A DNA stretch of 43,014 nt, from contig JAFGID010000301.1 of assembly GCA_016929735.1 (NCBI GenBank), positions 1 through 43,014 on the forward strand. The letters are read 5' to 3'. This document shows positions 16,996 to 25,765 of the stretch, piece by piece (within the stretch, counting starts at the first letter, position 1; each line of letters starts with the position of its first letter). Source of the DNA: Ignavibacteriales bacterium (GTDB lineage: Bacteria; Bacteroidota; Ignavibacteria; Ignavibacteriales; Melioribacteraceae). The translations under genes were made by a program, and so were the position numbers. The notes under the pieces were generated by a model that worked only from the letters and a program-made list of their open reading frames with translations, did no database searches and was not told the DNA's origin.

Positions 16996-17085
16996 TTATT
17001 TAAATCCATATTGATAATCCGGATTTTCTTTCATGTTTTTTTCACTTTCGGGATAATTATCTACAAACAAGACAACATGGTTGTT
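16996..17085 (-). pseudogene. Remnant of a DUF354 gene, last 29 codons only
   Basis: Minus-strand translation directly after the wzy stop reads NNHVVLFVD, then NYPESEKNMKENPDYQYGF, Lys and TAA. The DUF354 protein at 1-1034 ends NYPESVKIIKANPDYQYNF; over 28 aligned residues I count 17 identities. No start codon or upstream part remains. The fragment is in the same frame as wzy, beginning with the codon after wzy's TGA (17086-17088). It marks a deletion or recombination junction where the rest of a DUF354 gene was replaced by the wzy block. Confidence 0.87.
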
Positions 17086-18369
17086 TCATTTATCTTTATT
17101 GAAATTTCCTTTAACACTTCTGTTTTTGAAATTATTTCTTTTATCTAAATTTGTAAAAAACCATCCTGAAAACAAAAAAGCCATCACTGGAGCAGATGTA
17201 ATAGGAATACTCTGCCCAAAAAACACTGCTAATAAAGCTAAATAATTACTTATGGTTAAGATTTTGTTTCTTCTACTGAAATATGATGTTGATTTATAAA
17301 TCCATAAAAACCAAAAAAAGAATCCTACTATTCCGATCCGTGAGCCAATTGAACCGAAACCATAACCTGAAGCAAATTCACTGTATAAGTCCGTTATCTT
17401 TGTGTCGTATAAAAGACCTATCCCTGTAAACGGGAAACTTTTCAGCACATTTAAACTTTTCCTAAACCCGAAGAATCGACCACTCGTCCCTTCGTAAAGG
17501 TCTTTATCTAATTGATCTTCTAATTGAACAGATATTTTATTCTGCAGAAAGTCAAAATTTACAAAAGAATAAATTATCATGAATGAAAAAAGTATTATAA
17601 TAAAAAGTTTTTTTATATTTAGTTTATTTTTAAAATATTTTCCCAATAAAACCAAATATATACCTACATAAGTTGCTGTTGAAAAAGTGGATAACATTGT
17701 AATTAATAAAATTGATGATTTTAATCTCCAACGTGATTCAAAATATTGATTCAACACAAAGGCCAACATTAAATATGTACCCCACGATCCGGGTTCAGAG
17801 AAAGCCCCTGCATTTCTTATTACTCCCATAAATAAGCTATTCCCGCCCATGCGTGTAGATATAAATATCATATGATCTTTCGTTGAAGGATCAAGACCAA
17901 ATCTGGCGATTATACTTCTGTAAAAGGTTATAACTGATGGAAAAATTACTGCCAAGCTCCATAATATCAGGGATATTGCAGCTAATCCTACCATTAAATC
18001 AATATAATATTTAAAAAACCTTTTTTTAAAAATATTGAGTAAAATATATCCCAATATTATATCAGTAAATATTAATCGTACGAATTTTAATGGGTTTCCG
18101 GCTTGAAATAAAGCCAATTGCCCAATGTATATTACAAGCAAGTATAATATGGTAAATACATAATTTTTATAATACTTAATTATTGCCTTTTGCCATGCAA
18201 AGAGATACAACAGCACACTTAATGCAAAGATATAATAAGTATTCATATTTAGATAATAAAAAAAAGGTACACCTTGAACAGCAGTAGCTAAATATATCAG
18301 TGAAACAATAAAAATATTCGTTTTAAAATTCCCACTATCGTTGTTAGAAATATAATTTATTTTGCCCAT
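17086..18369 (-). CDS. wzy: O-antigen polymerase-like membrane protein
   Basis: 427 aa with about 11-12 hydrophobic segments and a long periplasmic-type loop around residues 285-330 containing TSGRFFGFRKSLNVLKSFPF and GIGLLYDTKITDLYSEFASG, a layout typical of Wzy polymerases and WaaL-like ligases (Wzy_C). An earlier Arg/Gly-rich loop includes ISTRMGGNSLFMGVIRNAGA and FSEPGSWGTYLMLAF. Wzy joins lipid-linked repeat units in the periplasm. Sequence families of Wzy are extremely diverse, so the call rests on topology and on the wzx gene beside it (13 nt overlap). A WaaL-type ligase is the alternative. The gene ends directly at the DUF354 remnant. Confidence 0.78.
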   Translation of the reverse strand: MGKINYISNNDSGNFKTNIFIVSLIYLATAVQGVPFFYYLNMNTYYIFALSVLLYLFAWQKAIIKYYKNYVFTILYLLVIYIGQLALFQAGNPLKFVRLIFTDIILGYILLNIFKKRFFKYYIDLMVGLAAISLILWSLAVIFPSVITFYRSIIARFGLDPSTKDHMIFISTRMGGNSLFMGVIRNAGAFSEPGSWGTYLMLAFVLNQYFESRWRLKSSILLITMLSTFSTATYVGIYLVLLGKYFKNKLNIKKLFIIILFSFMIIYSFVNFDFLQNKISVQLEDQLDKDLYEGTSGRFFGFRKSLNVLKSFPFTGIGLLYDTKITDLYSEFASGYGFGSIGSRIGIVGFFFWFLWIYKSTSYFSRRNKILTISNYLALLAVFFGQSIPITSAPVMAFLFSGWFFTNLDKRNNFKNRSVKGNFNKDK

Positions 18370-19721
18370 AATCCCCTAGCATTATTACCAATAATTTTTT
18401 GATATTGTTTAGTAAATATGAAGCTGCTTACGATACCCAAAATAATCTTAGGTAAAATTACAGATGAAATACCTGCCCCTAACCAAAAAAATAGATACGA
18501 TAACGGAATCAAGGCTAATGCTTGAATCGTTAACATGTATAACTGTAATTTCACCTTACCAATACCATTTAAAAACAATGTATAGGTGGCTGACCAAGTA
18601 CCAATAATACTTGATAAAGCCAAGATAAAAACAATCGTTTGGGGAATTAAAACCTTGTTGCCAAGCCATAAATCAAAGAAAAAGGGTGAGACAACTGCCA
18701 TCAGCAATGTAACAATAGCTGATATGGCCCAAATTTTTCTCATTTTTTTAATAATATTTTTAATCCAATCGTATTCTTTAATTGTATAAGCCTCTGTAAA
18801 TGCTGACAGAAATGGTGTTAATACCATTGTGTAAATCATGGATGTTATCATAACATACTTTTTAGAAAGGTTATAAATAGTGACATCCTCCGGACCAAAA
18901 AATTGAATAATGATGATTGAACCTATCTGAGTTTTGAACATATAAAGAATTTGGGCTATAAAAAATTTAAATCCCAACTTTGTTAAAGGAATGGCAATCT
19001 TAAAATTAACATACTTTAAGGATGGTTTCAGTTTTTTTAAAGAAGTATTAAACAGATAGATCGAAAAACCAAGTAAAACGATAGCCTGTTTACTACCATA
19101 AACAAGACACAATTTATAAAGTGATCCATCTGTAGTTTTGACTAATAAATATATTGCTGCTAATCCAAATACACTACCGCTTAATCCGATTATATTATTG
19201 ATAGAGTATTTTTGCATTGCTGCATTGATCGACATGGTTATCTTAAGAATAAAATTTACGCAAAAAAAGAAAAAAACAGTCACTACAGTAAAAAAAAGTT
19301 CTTTATTGGAAACAATTGAAGTATTAAGTACCCTATTCCAATCAACAAATAATGCTATAATTAAAAAAACGATGAATAACAGAATCGATATAAGTGATAA
19401 TAGCGCAAAAGAAGAACTTACGTAAGTTTTGCCTAGTTCAATGTCTTTCACTGCTAAAGCTTCAGCTAATTTATTTCTCAAGCCATTCCCTAAGCCAACA
19501 TCCATAAAGGCAAACCAGTGAATAATTGTAGAAATGGCTATCCAAATGCCATACCTGGTCGAATCGACATAATTCAAGGTAATTGGAACTACCAAAAAAC
19601 TTATTAACATTGAAATTAACTTGGTGATAAATGCGACAGAAATATTTCTCTTAGCTCTTAAAGTTCTGGCATGACCTTTAGAAAAAAAACTAAGCATTGG
19701 ATTTAAAACATTCGTTGCCAT
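18357..19721 (-). CDS. wzx: Polysaccharide flippase (Wzx/MOP superfamily)
   Basis: 454 aa, about 12 hydrophobic helices. It shows Wzx-like traits: SVAFITKLISMLISFLVVPI as TM1, YVDSTRYGIWIAISTIIHWF as TM2 loop, then VGLGNGLRNKLAEALAVKD, the conserved amphipathic segment of this subgroup. It should move the undecaprenyl-linked repeat unit across the inner membrane. It follows the aminotransferase gene with no gap. Its N-terminus belongs to a different flippase branch from the degraded gene at 27540-28003, so the locus has held two unrelated flippases. Confidence 0.88.
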   Translation of the reverse strand: MATNVLNPMLSFFSKGHARTLRAKRNISVAFITKLISMLISFLVVPITLNYVDSTRYGIWIAISTIIHWFAFMDVGLGNGLRNKLAEALAVKDIELGKTYVSSSFALLSLISILLFIVFLIIALFVDWNRVLNTSIVSNKELFFTVVTVFFFFCVNFILKITMSINAAMQKYSINNIIGLSGSVFGLAAIYLLVKTTDGSLYKLCLVYGSKQAIVLLGFSIYLFNTSLKKLKPSLKYVNFKIAIPLTKLGFKFFIAQILYMFKTQIGSIIIIQFFGPEDVTIYNLSKKYVMITSMIYTMVLTPFLSAFTEAYTIKEYDWIKNIIKKMRKIWAISAIVTLLMAVVSPFFFDLWLGNKVLIPQTIVFILALSSIIGTWSATYTLFLNGIGKVKLQLYMLTIQALALIPLSYLFFWLGAGISSVILPKIILGIVSSFIFTKQYQKIIGNNARGLWAK

Positions 19722-20813
19722 TTAGAGATAAAAATTCCTAATAAAAGTACAAATGATGTCAATCAGATCATCAGATAGTTGACTTGCCGAAGGCAACCAT
19801 AATCCATTTTCTCCGACCAATTCAGAGACAGGATATTCTCCAGGTAAATTATATGCTATTTGCTTATTTATCGGAGGATACATTACTCGTGTTCCGATAT
19901 TATTCTCTTTGAGATATTTTTGTAGATTATCTCTTTCTTCAACCAAAATATCTATAAACCAGGGAGTCGTATTTTGAAGATCTTGTTTAAAGAATTCAAT
20001 CTGTTTTACGTCGGTTAGATTATTTTGATACCTATATAAAATTTCTTTTTTCCGTTCCACCCGCCACTGTAATTTTTTCATTTGTTCTATGCCAACAACA
20101 GCCTGAAGATCGGTAAACTTAAAGTTATAGCCAATCATATCATGAAAGTCTGAGCCGCCGCCACTGCGACCAAAATCTTTGAGTCGCTTTAAGTTATAAG
20201 CTACATCATCATCATTGGTAATTATCGCTCCGCCTTGACCCGTAGAAATAACCTTGGGAGCAGAAAATGAAAAACTTCCGACTAATCCCATCGTACCAAT
20301 ATGTTTTCCATTGGGATAAAATGAACCTAAAGATTGTGCAGAATCTTCAATCAATACTAAATTCTTCTCTTTTGCAAGATTAACAAAAGTTTCAATTCCT
20401 GATTTGGGATAGCGTCCGTTTGCTGAAACAAGCATTATTGCTTTCGTATTAGGTGTGATTGCTTTTTTAACTTTTTCAATATCTAAACATAATGTCTCTT
20501 TTTCTACATCAACAAAAACAGGTACTGCACCAAACATTTTAACAGAATTTGGAGTTGCTATCATTGTATAGTTAGGGACTATAATTTCATCACCGGTTTT
20601 TACTCCAACCGCCATTGCTGCCAGAGTAAGGCTTATCGTTCCATTATTTACTGCAAAACAATGTTTCGCCCCTGTATATTCGCAAATCATCCTTTCGAAT
20701 TCCAGTGTTTTTTGGAATTCAGTTAGCCAACCACCGGTCTGCATGTATTCATTTAAGGCGAGCTTCTCTTCTTCCCCAAACCATGGCTCCATTTGATTTA
20801 TAAATTTATTCAT
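19722..20813 (-). CDS. DegT/DnrJ/EryC1 sugar aminotransferase, possibly GDP-perosamine-synthase-like
   Basis: 363 aa. PLP-dependent fold with NNGTISLTLAAMAVGVKTGD, IIVPNYTMIATPNSVKMFGA, VLIEDSAQSLGS (Asp that contacts the pyridine N) and SFSAPKVISTGQGGAI with the aldimine Lys. The Lys argues for an aminotransferase rather than a ColD-type dehydrase, which has His there. Next to gmd, amination of GDP-4-keto-6-deoxyhexose (perosamine type) is the simplest role. The segment VSANGRYPKSGIETF replaces the usual VHLYGQPAD-like loop, so substrate details may differ. The start overlaps the acetyltransferase stop by 8 nt. Confidence 0.82.
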   Translation of the reverse strand: MNKFINQMEPWFGEEEKLALNEYMQTGGWLTEFQKTLEFERMICEYTGAKHCFAVNNGTISLTLAAMAVGVKTGDEIIVPNYTMIATPNSVKMFGAVPVFVDVEKETLCLDIEKVKKAITPNTKAIMLVSANGRYPKSGIETFVNLAKEKNLVLIEDSAQSLGSFYPNGKHIGTMGLVGSFSFSAPKVISTGQGGAIITNDDDVAYNLKRLKDFGRSGGGSDFHDMIGYNFKFTDLQAVVGIEQMKKLQWRVERKKEILYRYQNNLTDVKQIEFFKQDLQNTTPWFIDILVEERDNLQKYLKENNIGTRVMYPPINKQIAYNLPGEYPVSELVGENGLWLPSASQLSDDLIDIICTFIRNFYL

Positions 20814-21369
20814 AATTCAATCCCATAAATTTCTGTTCGAGTTTTTCAATTTCTTCTTGATTCCTTTTTTTTATTATTCTTAATGGTATCCCTGCATTAA
20901 CCGTCCATTCCACAGTTGTTTTGTTTACCAAAGATAAAGCACCAATAGTTGATCCTTTAGCTATTGTACAATTAGGCAATACAACTGAACCTGCTCCAAC
21001 AATACAGTGTTTTTTTATATAAATCTTACCAATTTGCGCATTACCCTTATATTCAATTGGCACCATAGGAGTTGCAATTCCAGAGATATAATCATCACTT
21101 CCGGCTGATAAAACTACATTTGGAGCTAAAGTGGAAAATTCTTCCATTTCAACATAAGATTTTCTGCCCCCAATTATTCTACAGCCTGATGAAATATGCA
21201 CATAATTATGAAGTTTAAGTGCTGTTGAAATATAAGTAAAATCATCAATAATAACATTGTCCCCGATTTCAACAAGCTCAGGATATCTAATCCTAACTGT
21301 TTTCCCGATGATTACATTTTTTCCAATATTTTTTAGTTTTGATATATCAAAGAATATATTTTCGTTCAT
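20806..21369 (-). CDS. Left-handed beta-helix (hexapeptide) acyltransferase
   Basis: 187 aa with repeated hexapeptide turns ([LIV]-G-x4): IGKNVIIGKTVRI, IGDNVIIDDFTYI, VHISSGCRIIGGRK and a C-terminal IVGAGSVVLPNCTIAKGSTI followed by SLVNKTTVEWTVNAGIPLRI, the NeuD/WbbJ-like closing motif. It would acylate an amino or hydroxyl group using acetyl-CoA. Directly upstream of, and overlapping, the DegT aminotransferase, it most likely N-acetylates the amino sugar made there. Soluble, no signal peptide. Confidence 0.82.
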   Translation of the reverse strand: MNENIFFDISKLKNIGKNVIIGKTVRIRYPELVEIGDNVIIDDFTYISTALKLHNYVHISSGCRIIGGRKSYVEMEEFSTLAPNVVLSAGSDDYISGIATPMVPIEYKGNAQIGKIYIKKHCIVGAGSVVLPNCTIAKGSTIGALSLVNKTTVEWTVNAGIPLRIIKKRNQEEIEKLEQKFMGLNYE

Positions 21370-21373
21370 TCTG

Positions 21374-21778
21374 CTAACCTTTGAACTTTGTTTTATCAGT
21401 TGTCACATCGACAAAGGGACCGTTTTTAGATTCAATAATTTTTGTATTATCTTCAAGTATTTCATAACCATGGCCGCCATAAGCAAACACAGCTAAATCA
21501 CCTTCATTTAAGATAAAATCTTGCAAATAATTTTTTTCTTCATCATAAAGTAAAACCCTCATGGCACCTTGTTTTACATAAGTCATTTCGTTGGTTCGTT
21601 TCGCAATACGGTCAAAATCATTATGAATATGTGAATCTAATTTTTTTCCTTTGGGGTACCACCAAGATCCAACTTGAAGGAATAAATTATTTGGTGTGAT
21701 AAAGTTTAATCCCTCCACCCAATCGTCATCTCTGTAGATAATAGATAAAATTTGATCATCATGTTTAATAATTTCCAT
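21374..21778 (-). CDS. Small cupin-fold protein of sugar loci
   Basis: 134 aa single-domain cupin. Residues FLQVGSWWYPKGKKLDSHIH give the G-x5-H-x-H-like metal motif, and GDLAVFAYGGHGYEILEDN the second cupin motif with a His. Proteins of this size and pattern appear next to RmlC-like epimerases in O-antigen clusters; their function is not established (isomerase or regulatory binding has been suggested for some WbuC-like cupins). GAGGT lies just upstream of its ATG. It sits between the RmlC-like gene and the acyltransferase with gaps of 7 and 4 nt. Confidence 0.75.
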   Translation of the reverse strand: MEIIKHDDQILSIIYRDDDWVEGLNFITPNNLFLQVGSWWYPKGKKLDSHIHNDFDRIAKRTNEMTYVKQGAMRVLLYDEEKNYLQDFILNEGDLAVFAYGGHGYEILEDNTKIIESKNGPFVDVTTDKTKFKG

Positions 21779-21785
21779 AACTACC

Positions 21786-22310
21786 TCATTTGTCTCTATT
21801 TGATAAAATTGGATTTTCAGTATCCCATTTTATGTCAATTTTAGGATCATTCCATTTTAATGAAAATTGCTCGTCAGCATCAATATATTCACCTTTGTAA
21901 GCTAATTTATAATGGTAGACAGCAATTTTGCTTTTCACATAATAAGAGTTCCCCATCACTGGAGGAATTAATACCAAAATTTGATTATCATTATTTATCC
22001 TAAACTTCTCCCACTGCAAATATGTTGGTGATTCTTTACGACAGTCTACCACTACTTGGTCTATGTTTCCATAAACACAAGTTACCAATTTCCAAGATAT
22101 CTCATCACCATGGATTCCTCGCAGGACATTAAATTTTGACTGTGAAAATTTATCATGTTTAAAGAAAATATTATCTGGCAATAACTTTTCGATTTCATCT
22201 TTAAGAAATGATGTCCAAATATTTCCCCTCAAATCTTCATAAATTGAAGGTGTAATGATAAAAATTCCCTTGATTTTTTCCGATTCTCTTATCTTAAAAT
22301 TTATACTCAT
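21786..22310 (-). CDS. RmlC-like nucleotide-sugar 3,5-epimerase family protein
   Basis: 174 aa. The RmlC core is visible: IYEDLRGNIWTSFLKDEI, NVLRGIHGDEISWKLVTCVY (the R-G-x-H catalytic region) and FSLKWNDPKIDIKW near the end. The usual GFAHGF-type segment reads PPVMGNSYYVKS, so it is a divergent branch. RmlC relatives act on dTDP sugars, but some, such as MlghB of Campylobacter heptose pathways, act on GDP-linked 4-keto sugars. Because gmd lies 10 nt away, a GDP-4-keto-6-deoxymannose epimerase is plausible. This substrate is inference. Confidence 0.75.
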   Translation of the reverse strand: MSINFKIRESEKIKGIFIITPSIYEDLRGNIWTSFLKDEIEKLLPDNIFFKHDKFSQSKFNVLRGIHGDEISWKLVTCVYGNIDQVVVDCRKESPTYLQWEKFRINNDNQILVLIPPVMGNSYYVKSKIAVYHYKLAYKGEYIDADEQFSLKWNDPKIDIKWDTENPILSNRDK

Positions 22311-22320
22311 AAATTTTCCT

Positions 22321-23355
22321 TTAAGTTAAATCTCCACCGTAGTTGTCATATTTCAGATCATATTGAACCATAATTTTCACCAACTCTTTTAAAGATGTTT
22401 TTGCCTTCCAGCCAAGAATCTCTTCTGCTTTACCGGCATTTCCCCAGAGCAATTCAACTTCAGCTGGTCTAAAGTATCTTGGGTTCACCTTTACTAAGAC
22501 TTTCTTTGTTTCTTTGCAGACACCCACTTCATCAATGCCAGTACCTGACCATTCAATAGTAATGCCAACTTCTTCGAATGCCATTTCAACAAATTGTCTT
22601 ATAGACCAAGTTTTACCTGTAGCTATGACAAAATCATCAGGTTTTTCCTGCTGAAGCATTAACCACATTGCTTCGACATAATCTTTTGCATAACCCCAAT
22701 CCCTTTTTGAATCCAAATTTCCTAATTCCAAATAATCCTGATTCCCTTTATAAATATTCGCTACAGCTTTTGTAATTTTTTTGGTAACAAAAGTCTCGCC
22801 TCTTCTTGGAGATTCATGATTAAAAAGGATACCATTACATGCAAACATATCATAAGATTCACGATAATTAACGGTTACCCAATAAGAGTATAGTTTCGCT
22901 GCTCCATATGGAGATTTTGGGTAAAATGGAGTTCTCTCATTTTGGGGAGTTAAATCCGGTAGACCACCAAAGAGTTCAGAAGTAGAAGCTTGATAAAACT
23001 TAGTTTTCAAGCCGACATCCTTTATTGCATCAAGTAACCTAATAGTGCCAATTCCTGTAACTTCTGCAGTATATTCTGGAACTTCAAAAGATACTGCTAC
23101 GTGCGATTGCGCGCCAAGATTATAAATCTCATCGGGTCTGATTTTTTGCAGAATTCGATTTAAATTACTGGAGTCACTTAAATCTCCGTAAAACAAATGG
23201 ACTTGTTTATGAACTCTGAGATGTTCAATCCTTTGCGTATTAAAGACAGATGCACGTCTAATAATACCATTTACCTCATAGCCCTTTGTTAATAAAAATT
23301 CTGCCAAATATGAACCGTCTTGCCCGGTAATACCTGTTATTAATGCTTTTTTCAT
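22321..23355 (-). CDS. gmd: GDP-mannose 4,6-dehydratase
   Basis: 344 aa, family length. Diagnostic motifs: [77 protein letters not shown] with [10 protein letters not shown] (Y-x3-K), [19 protein letters not shown] and [20 protein letters not shown]. It converts GDP-D-mannose to GDP-4-keto-6-deoxy-D-mannose, feeding the RmlC-like epimerase and the DegT aminotransferase downstream. No GMER (fucose synthase) gene is in the window, so L-fucose itself would need a reductase elsewhere. Confidence 0.95.
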   Translation of the reverse strand: MKKALITGITGQDGSYLAEFLLTKGYEVNGIIRRASVFNTQRIEHLRVHKQVHLFYGDLSDSSNLNRILQKIRPDEIYNLGAQSHVAVSFEVPEYTAEVTGIGTIRLLDAIKDVGLKTKFYQASTSELFGGLPDLTPQNERTPFYPKSPYGAAKLYSYWVTVNYRESYDMFACNGILFNHESPRRGETFVTKKITKAVANIYKGNQDYLELGNLDSKRDWGYAKDYVEAMWLMLQQEKPDDFVIATGKTWSIRQFVEMAFEEVGITIEWSGTGIDEVGVCKETKKVLVKVNPRYFRPAEVELLWGNAGKAEEILGWKAKTSLKELVKIMVQYDLKYDNYGGDLT

Positions 23356-23362
23356 TTTTTCC

Positions 23363-24253
23363 TCACATTTTTAACCATGTTCGGGGAATTAGTTTAGAAT
23401 TATCTGAATAGTATTTTTGAGCATTATAATTATCGTACCATATTAACGGTGCTATTACAACTTTATACTTGTTTTTATTTAGATAAGCACCCCACCAGCT
23501 AAAGGTACTGTTTGCGATGATATTATGTTTGCACAAACTCATCAGATATAAATCAATACATCCGTCATAATTGTTATCGATATAGTTTACATTTTTAGTA
23601 TCTAATCCAAAATTCTCCTTAACCCATTTAAGATCATCAGAAAAAACAAAAAAAACTGGATTCTTAACAACTCTCTTTATATATTCTACTGCTTTATAAA
23701 AATAATCTAATCCTAAGTTATGAAAAAACTTGTTGTGCACATAATCACCCCTTCTGACATGAATTGAAACAGAAGCTAAAGACATAATTTCAGCAATTAA
23801 TCCGCTATCTATCTCTGAGATTATCTCATCTTTCAAAGTGAAAATATCCCTTATTTCGGTTGAATAATCCGAAAAATAATATTCACTCGCCCAGTATCCA
23901 TCCAGATAGATATCTTTTTTCTTGAATAACTCCTTTATTTTAGGATATTGTCCTTTCTTCTGAAATCCATAATTCTTACCTTTCCAAGCGAATGTGCTAA
24001 TATTTAGTCGATTATATATTTTATAGAAATATCTTTCACTAGTTTTAGGATTAAATCTATTTATCATTATATCATCGGCTTTGTTTAGGGGGATATCATA
24101 GCAATCCAATTTCAATGTATTCCGATATTTTTCCTGATCATAAAAACTTAAGTCCAATAATAAAGTATTGTTAGTTGCTTTTGCCAGACTATAACCAAAT
24201 GCATACTGGAATAATTGATTACCTAAGCCTGCTTTTATCTTTATAATTATTAT
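23363..24253 (-). CDS. GT11 (alpha-1,2-fucosyltransferase-like) gene without a standard start codon
   Basis: The GT11 signature [18 protein letters not shown] is present, followed by [13 protein letters not shown] and [20 protein letters not shown]. The usual N-terminal motif [20 protein letters not shown] is encoded upstream of the first TTG (24155-24157), so the true gene begins near 24253. In that frame no ATG, GTG or TTG exists between the stop at 24308-24310 and the motif. Alignment with the family opening (M-x-I-x-K-I-K) puts the initiator at ATA 24251-24253, with GGGAGG 6 nt before it. Either ATA (or the ATT at 24257-24259) is used weakly or an ATG was lost. About 296 aa, full length otherwise. 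Confidence 0.83.
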   Translation of the reverse strand: MIIIKIKAGLGNQLFQYAFGYSLAKATNNTLLLDLSFYDQEKYRNTLKLDCYDIPLNKADDIMINRFNPKTSERYFYKIYNRLNISTFAWKGKNYGFQKKGQYPKIKELFKKKDIYLDGYWASEYYFSDYSTEIRDIFTLKDEIISEIDSGLIAEIMSLASVSIHVRRGDYVHNKFFHNLGLDYFYKAVEYIKRVVKNPVFFVFSDDLKWVKENFGLDTKNVNYIDNNYDGCIDLYLMSLCKHNIIANSTFSWWGAYLNKNKYKVVIAPLIWYDNYNAQKYYSDNSKLIPRTWLKM

Positions 24254-24343
24254 TACAATCCTCCCATAGCGCTTAATGTCAAAAAACAGAGCATACTTCC
24301 CTTCACTTCATCGAAATAAGATACATTTCCAAAGATTTTCTTA

Positions 24344-24646
24344 TTATTTTATTGATATCAAGTTATCAATAAATCTATATCTTTTCTTTAGCAATTGTTT
24401 AGATTTATAATTGTTATCATCATTTATTTTATCTGCATTATCAAATGATGATATTTCAATATTTCCTTTAGCCCCCACTATAGTCTTTAATAAATAGATA
24501 AATTCATCTGGTCTGAAATCACAATTTTCAATATCTTTATAATTTGGATGAACAAAAACATTATCTCCGTACTTAATTTTATGCCTGTTCACTAATAAGT
24601 ATGCAATCTCATACAAGAATATTTTATTACTCATATTTAAAACCAT
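24344..24646 (-). CDS. Unrecognised 100 aa protein, possible gene fragment
   Basis: I do not recognise this protein. It is hydrophilic with a mixed alpha/beta look (FLYEIAYLLVNRHKIKYGD, EFIYLLKTIVGAKGNIEISS) and a lysine-rich C-terminus. A second Met at residue 5 is possible; neither has a clear ribosome-binding site. It lies between the deacetylase-like gene and the GT11 gene, the only unassigned gene in this stretch. It may be the tail of a lost transferase, given the gene ghosts nearby, or a genuine small protein. Confidence 0.45.
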   Translation of the reverse strand: MVLNMSNKIFLYEIAYLLVNRHKIKYGDNVFVHPNYKDIENCDFRPDEFIYLLKTIVGAKGNIEISSFDNADKINDDNNYKSKQLLKKRYRFIDNLISIK

Positions 24647-24673
24647 CTTCAGTTTACTGTTTGCATTTCTTTA

Positions 24674-25744
24674 TTAATAATACTTTCTGATGGCAGATCG
24701 TAAGGTTTTAATACTATAGCCTGTTCTTACTTCAATTTGCTCTAAAAACATTCTAAAATGATTAGCAAAAATAAAGTCTTTAGAATGCCCCATGAAGACG
24801 ATCGGACTATCCTGATCGAATTTTTTTGCGATTTTCGTTATTACTTTTATCATTTTATGCGGATAACCAATGCAGAAATCAACGTACTGATAGCCATGAA
24901 AGTCCCATCGCTTATTCATTAATTTATTTATTACTTTTTTACCTGCAGGATTAACCTGTAGTGGGACCTTACTTCTTTGTATTTTGGAAACGGTATATGA
25001 TATCTTATGTGTTTTATCTTTTATATTAAGTGTTTTCTTCAATTTTCTAATTATCTTATTAACCCTTAATGTGAATATTGGCATCTCAATTAAAGATGAA
25101 GATTTATCCTCTTTGGAAACGTCATCTAATAATGCACGATAAGGATAAAATTCCGAATTAACAGAACGATAATCAATCTTTCCGACACTATCATTATTAC
25201 GATACATCCCCTTAGCAACAGATGTATCACATATTATCCCGTTATCAAGTAGAGCTCTGGTAATATTAAAAGAAGGCTGCATCTGGAAATATCCGGCTCG
25301 GAAACCTATACATTCATAGTTAATATCAATTATTTTCAGATTATTCTCTAACCAATTTTTTGCCTTTTTAACGCGATCATAAGCTAACTTATAATCATTA
25401 CAAAGTAATGCAATCTCTTTTGCGGTATATGGGAATTTCCATATTCCATCCTTATAAATTGCATTTAACCATTGTGGATGCAGATGTAACTGTACATCAT
25501 GCCCTTCAGATATTGCACGTGTTAATTGTTTCTCAAAAAGTGTGATATCATCTTTGAAAATTTTAGGTTGCTTTTTCATTGCAAAATAGTGTTCCATCTC
25601 AACCATAAAGGTGATTTTTGCATTAAATTTGTTTGCTATGTCTAGCATCATTTCTGTAGGTCGATAACAAAAATCTTCAAATTTACCCTTACCATTCCCA
25701 TGTATTTCATAATCCACAGTCAATATTATATCAATATTCCGCAT
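24674..25744 (-). CDS. Polysaccharide deacetylase-like protein
   Basis: 356 aa. An early ILTVDYEIHGNGKGKFEDF, then SEGHDVQLHLHPQWLNAIY and CIGFRAGYFQMQPSFNITRA match the divergent NodB-like branch often found in exopolysaccharide clusters, where the metal His pair is in H-x-H-P. A late VFMGHSKDF may hold the final His. There is no signal peptide. It would deacetylate a lipid-linked or nucleotide sugar. It differs strongly from the CE4-like protein at 5741-6649. The ribosome-binding site is weak. Confidence 0.75.
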   Translation of the reverse strand: MRNIDIILTVDYEIHGNGKGKFEDFCYRPTEMMLDIANKFNAKITFMVEMEHYFAMKKQPKIFKDDITLFEKQLTRAISEGHDVQLHLHPQWLNAIYKDGIWKFPYTAKEIALLCNDYKLAYDRVKKAKNWLENNLKIIDINYECIGFRAGYFQMQPSFNITRALLDNGIICDTSVAKGMYRNNDSVGKIDYRSVNSEFYPYRALLDDVSKEDKSSSLIEMPIFTLRVNKIIRKLKKTLNIKDKTHKISYTVSKIQRSKVPLQVNPAGKKVINKLMNKRWDFHGYQYVDFCIGYPHKMIKVITKIAKKFDQDSPIVFMGHSKDFIFANHFRMFLEQIEVRTGYSIKTLRSAIRKYY

Positions 25745-25765
25745 TTGTAAAACCTGCTCGAGATT

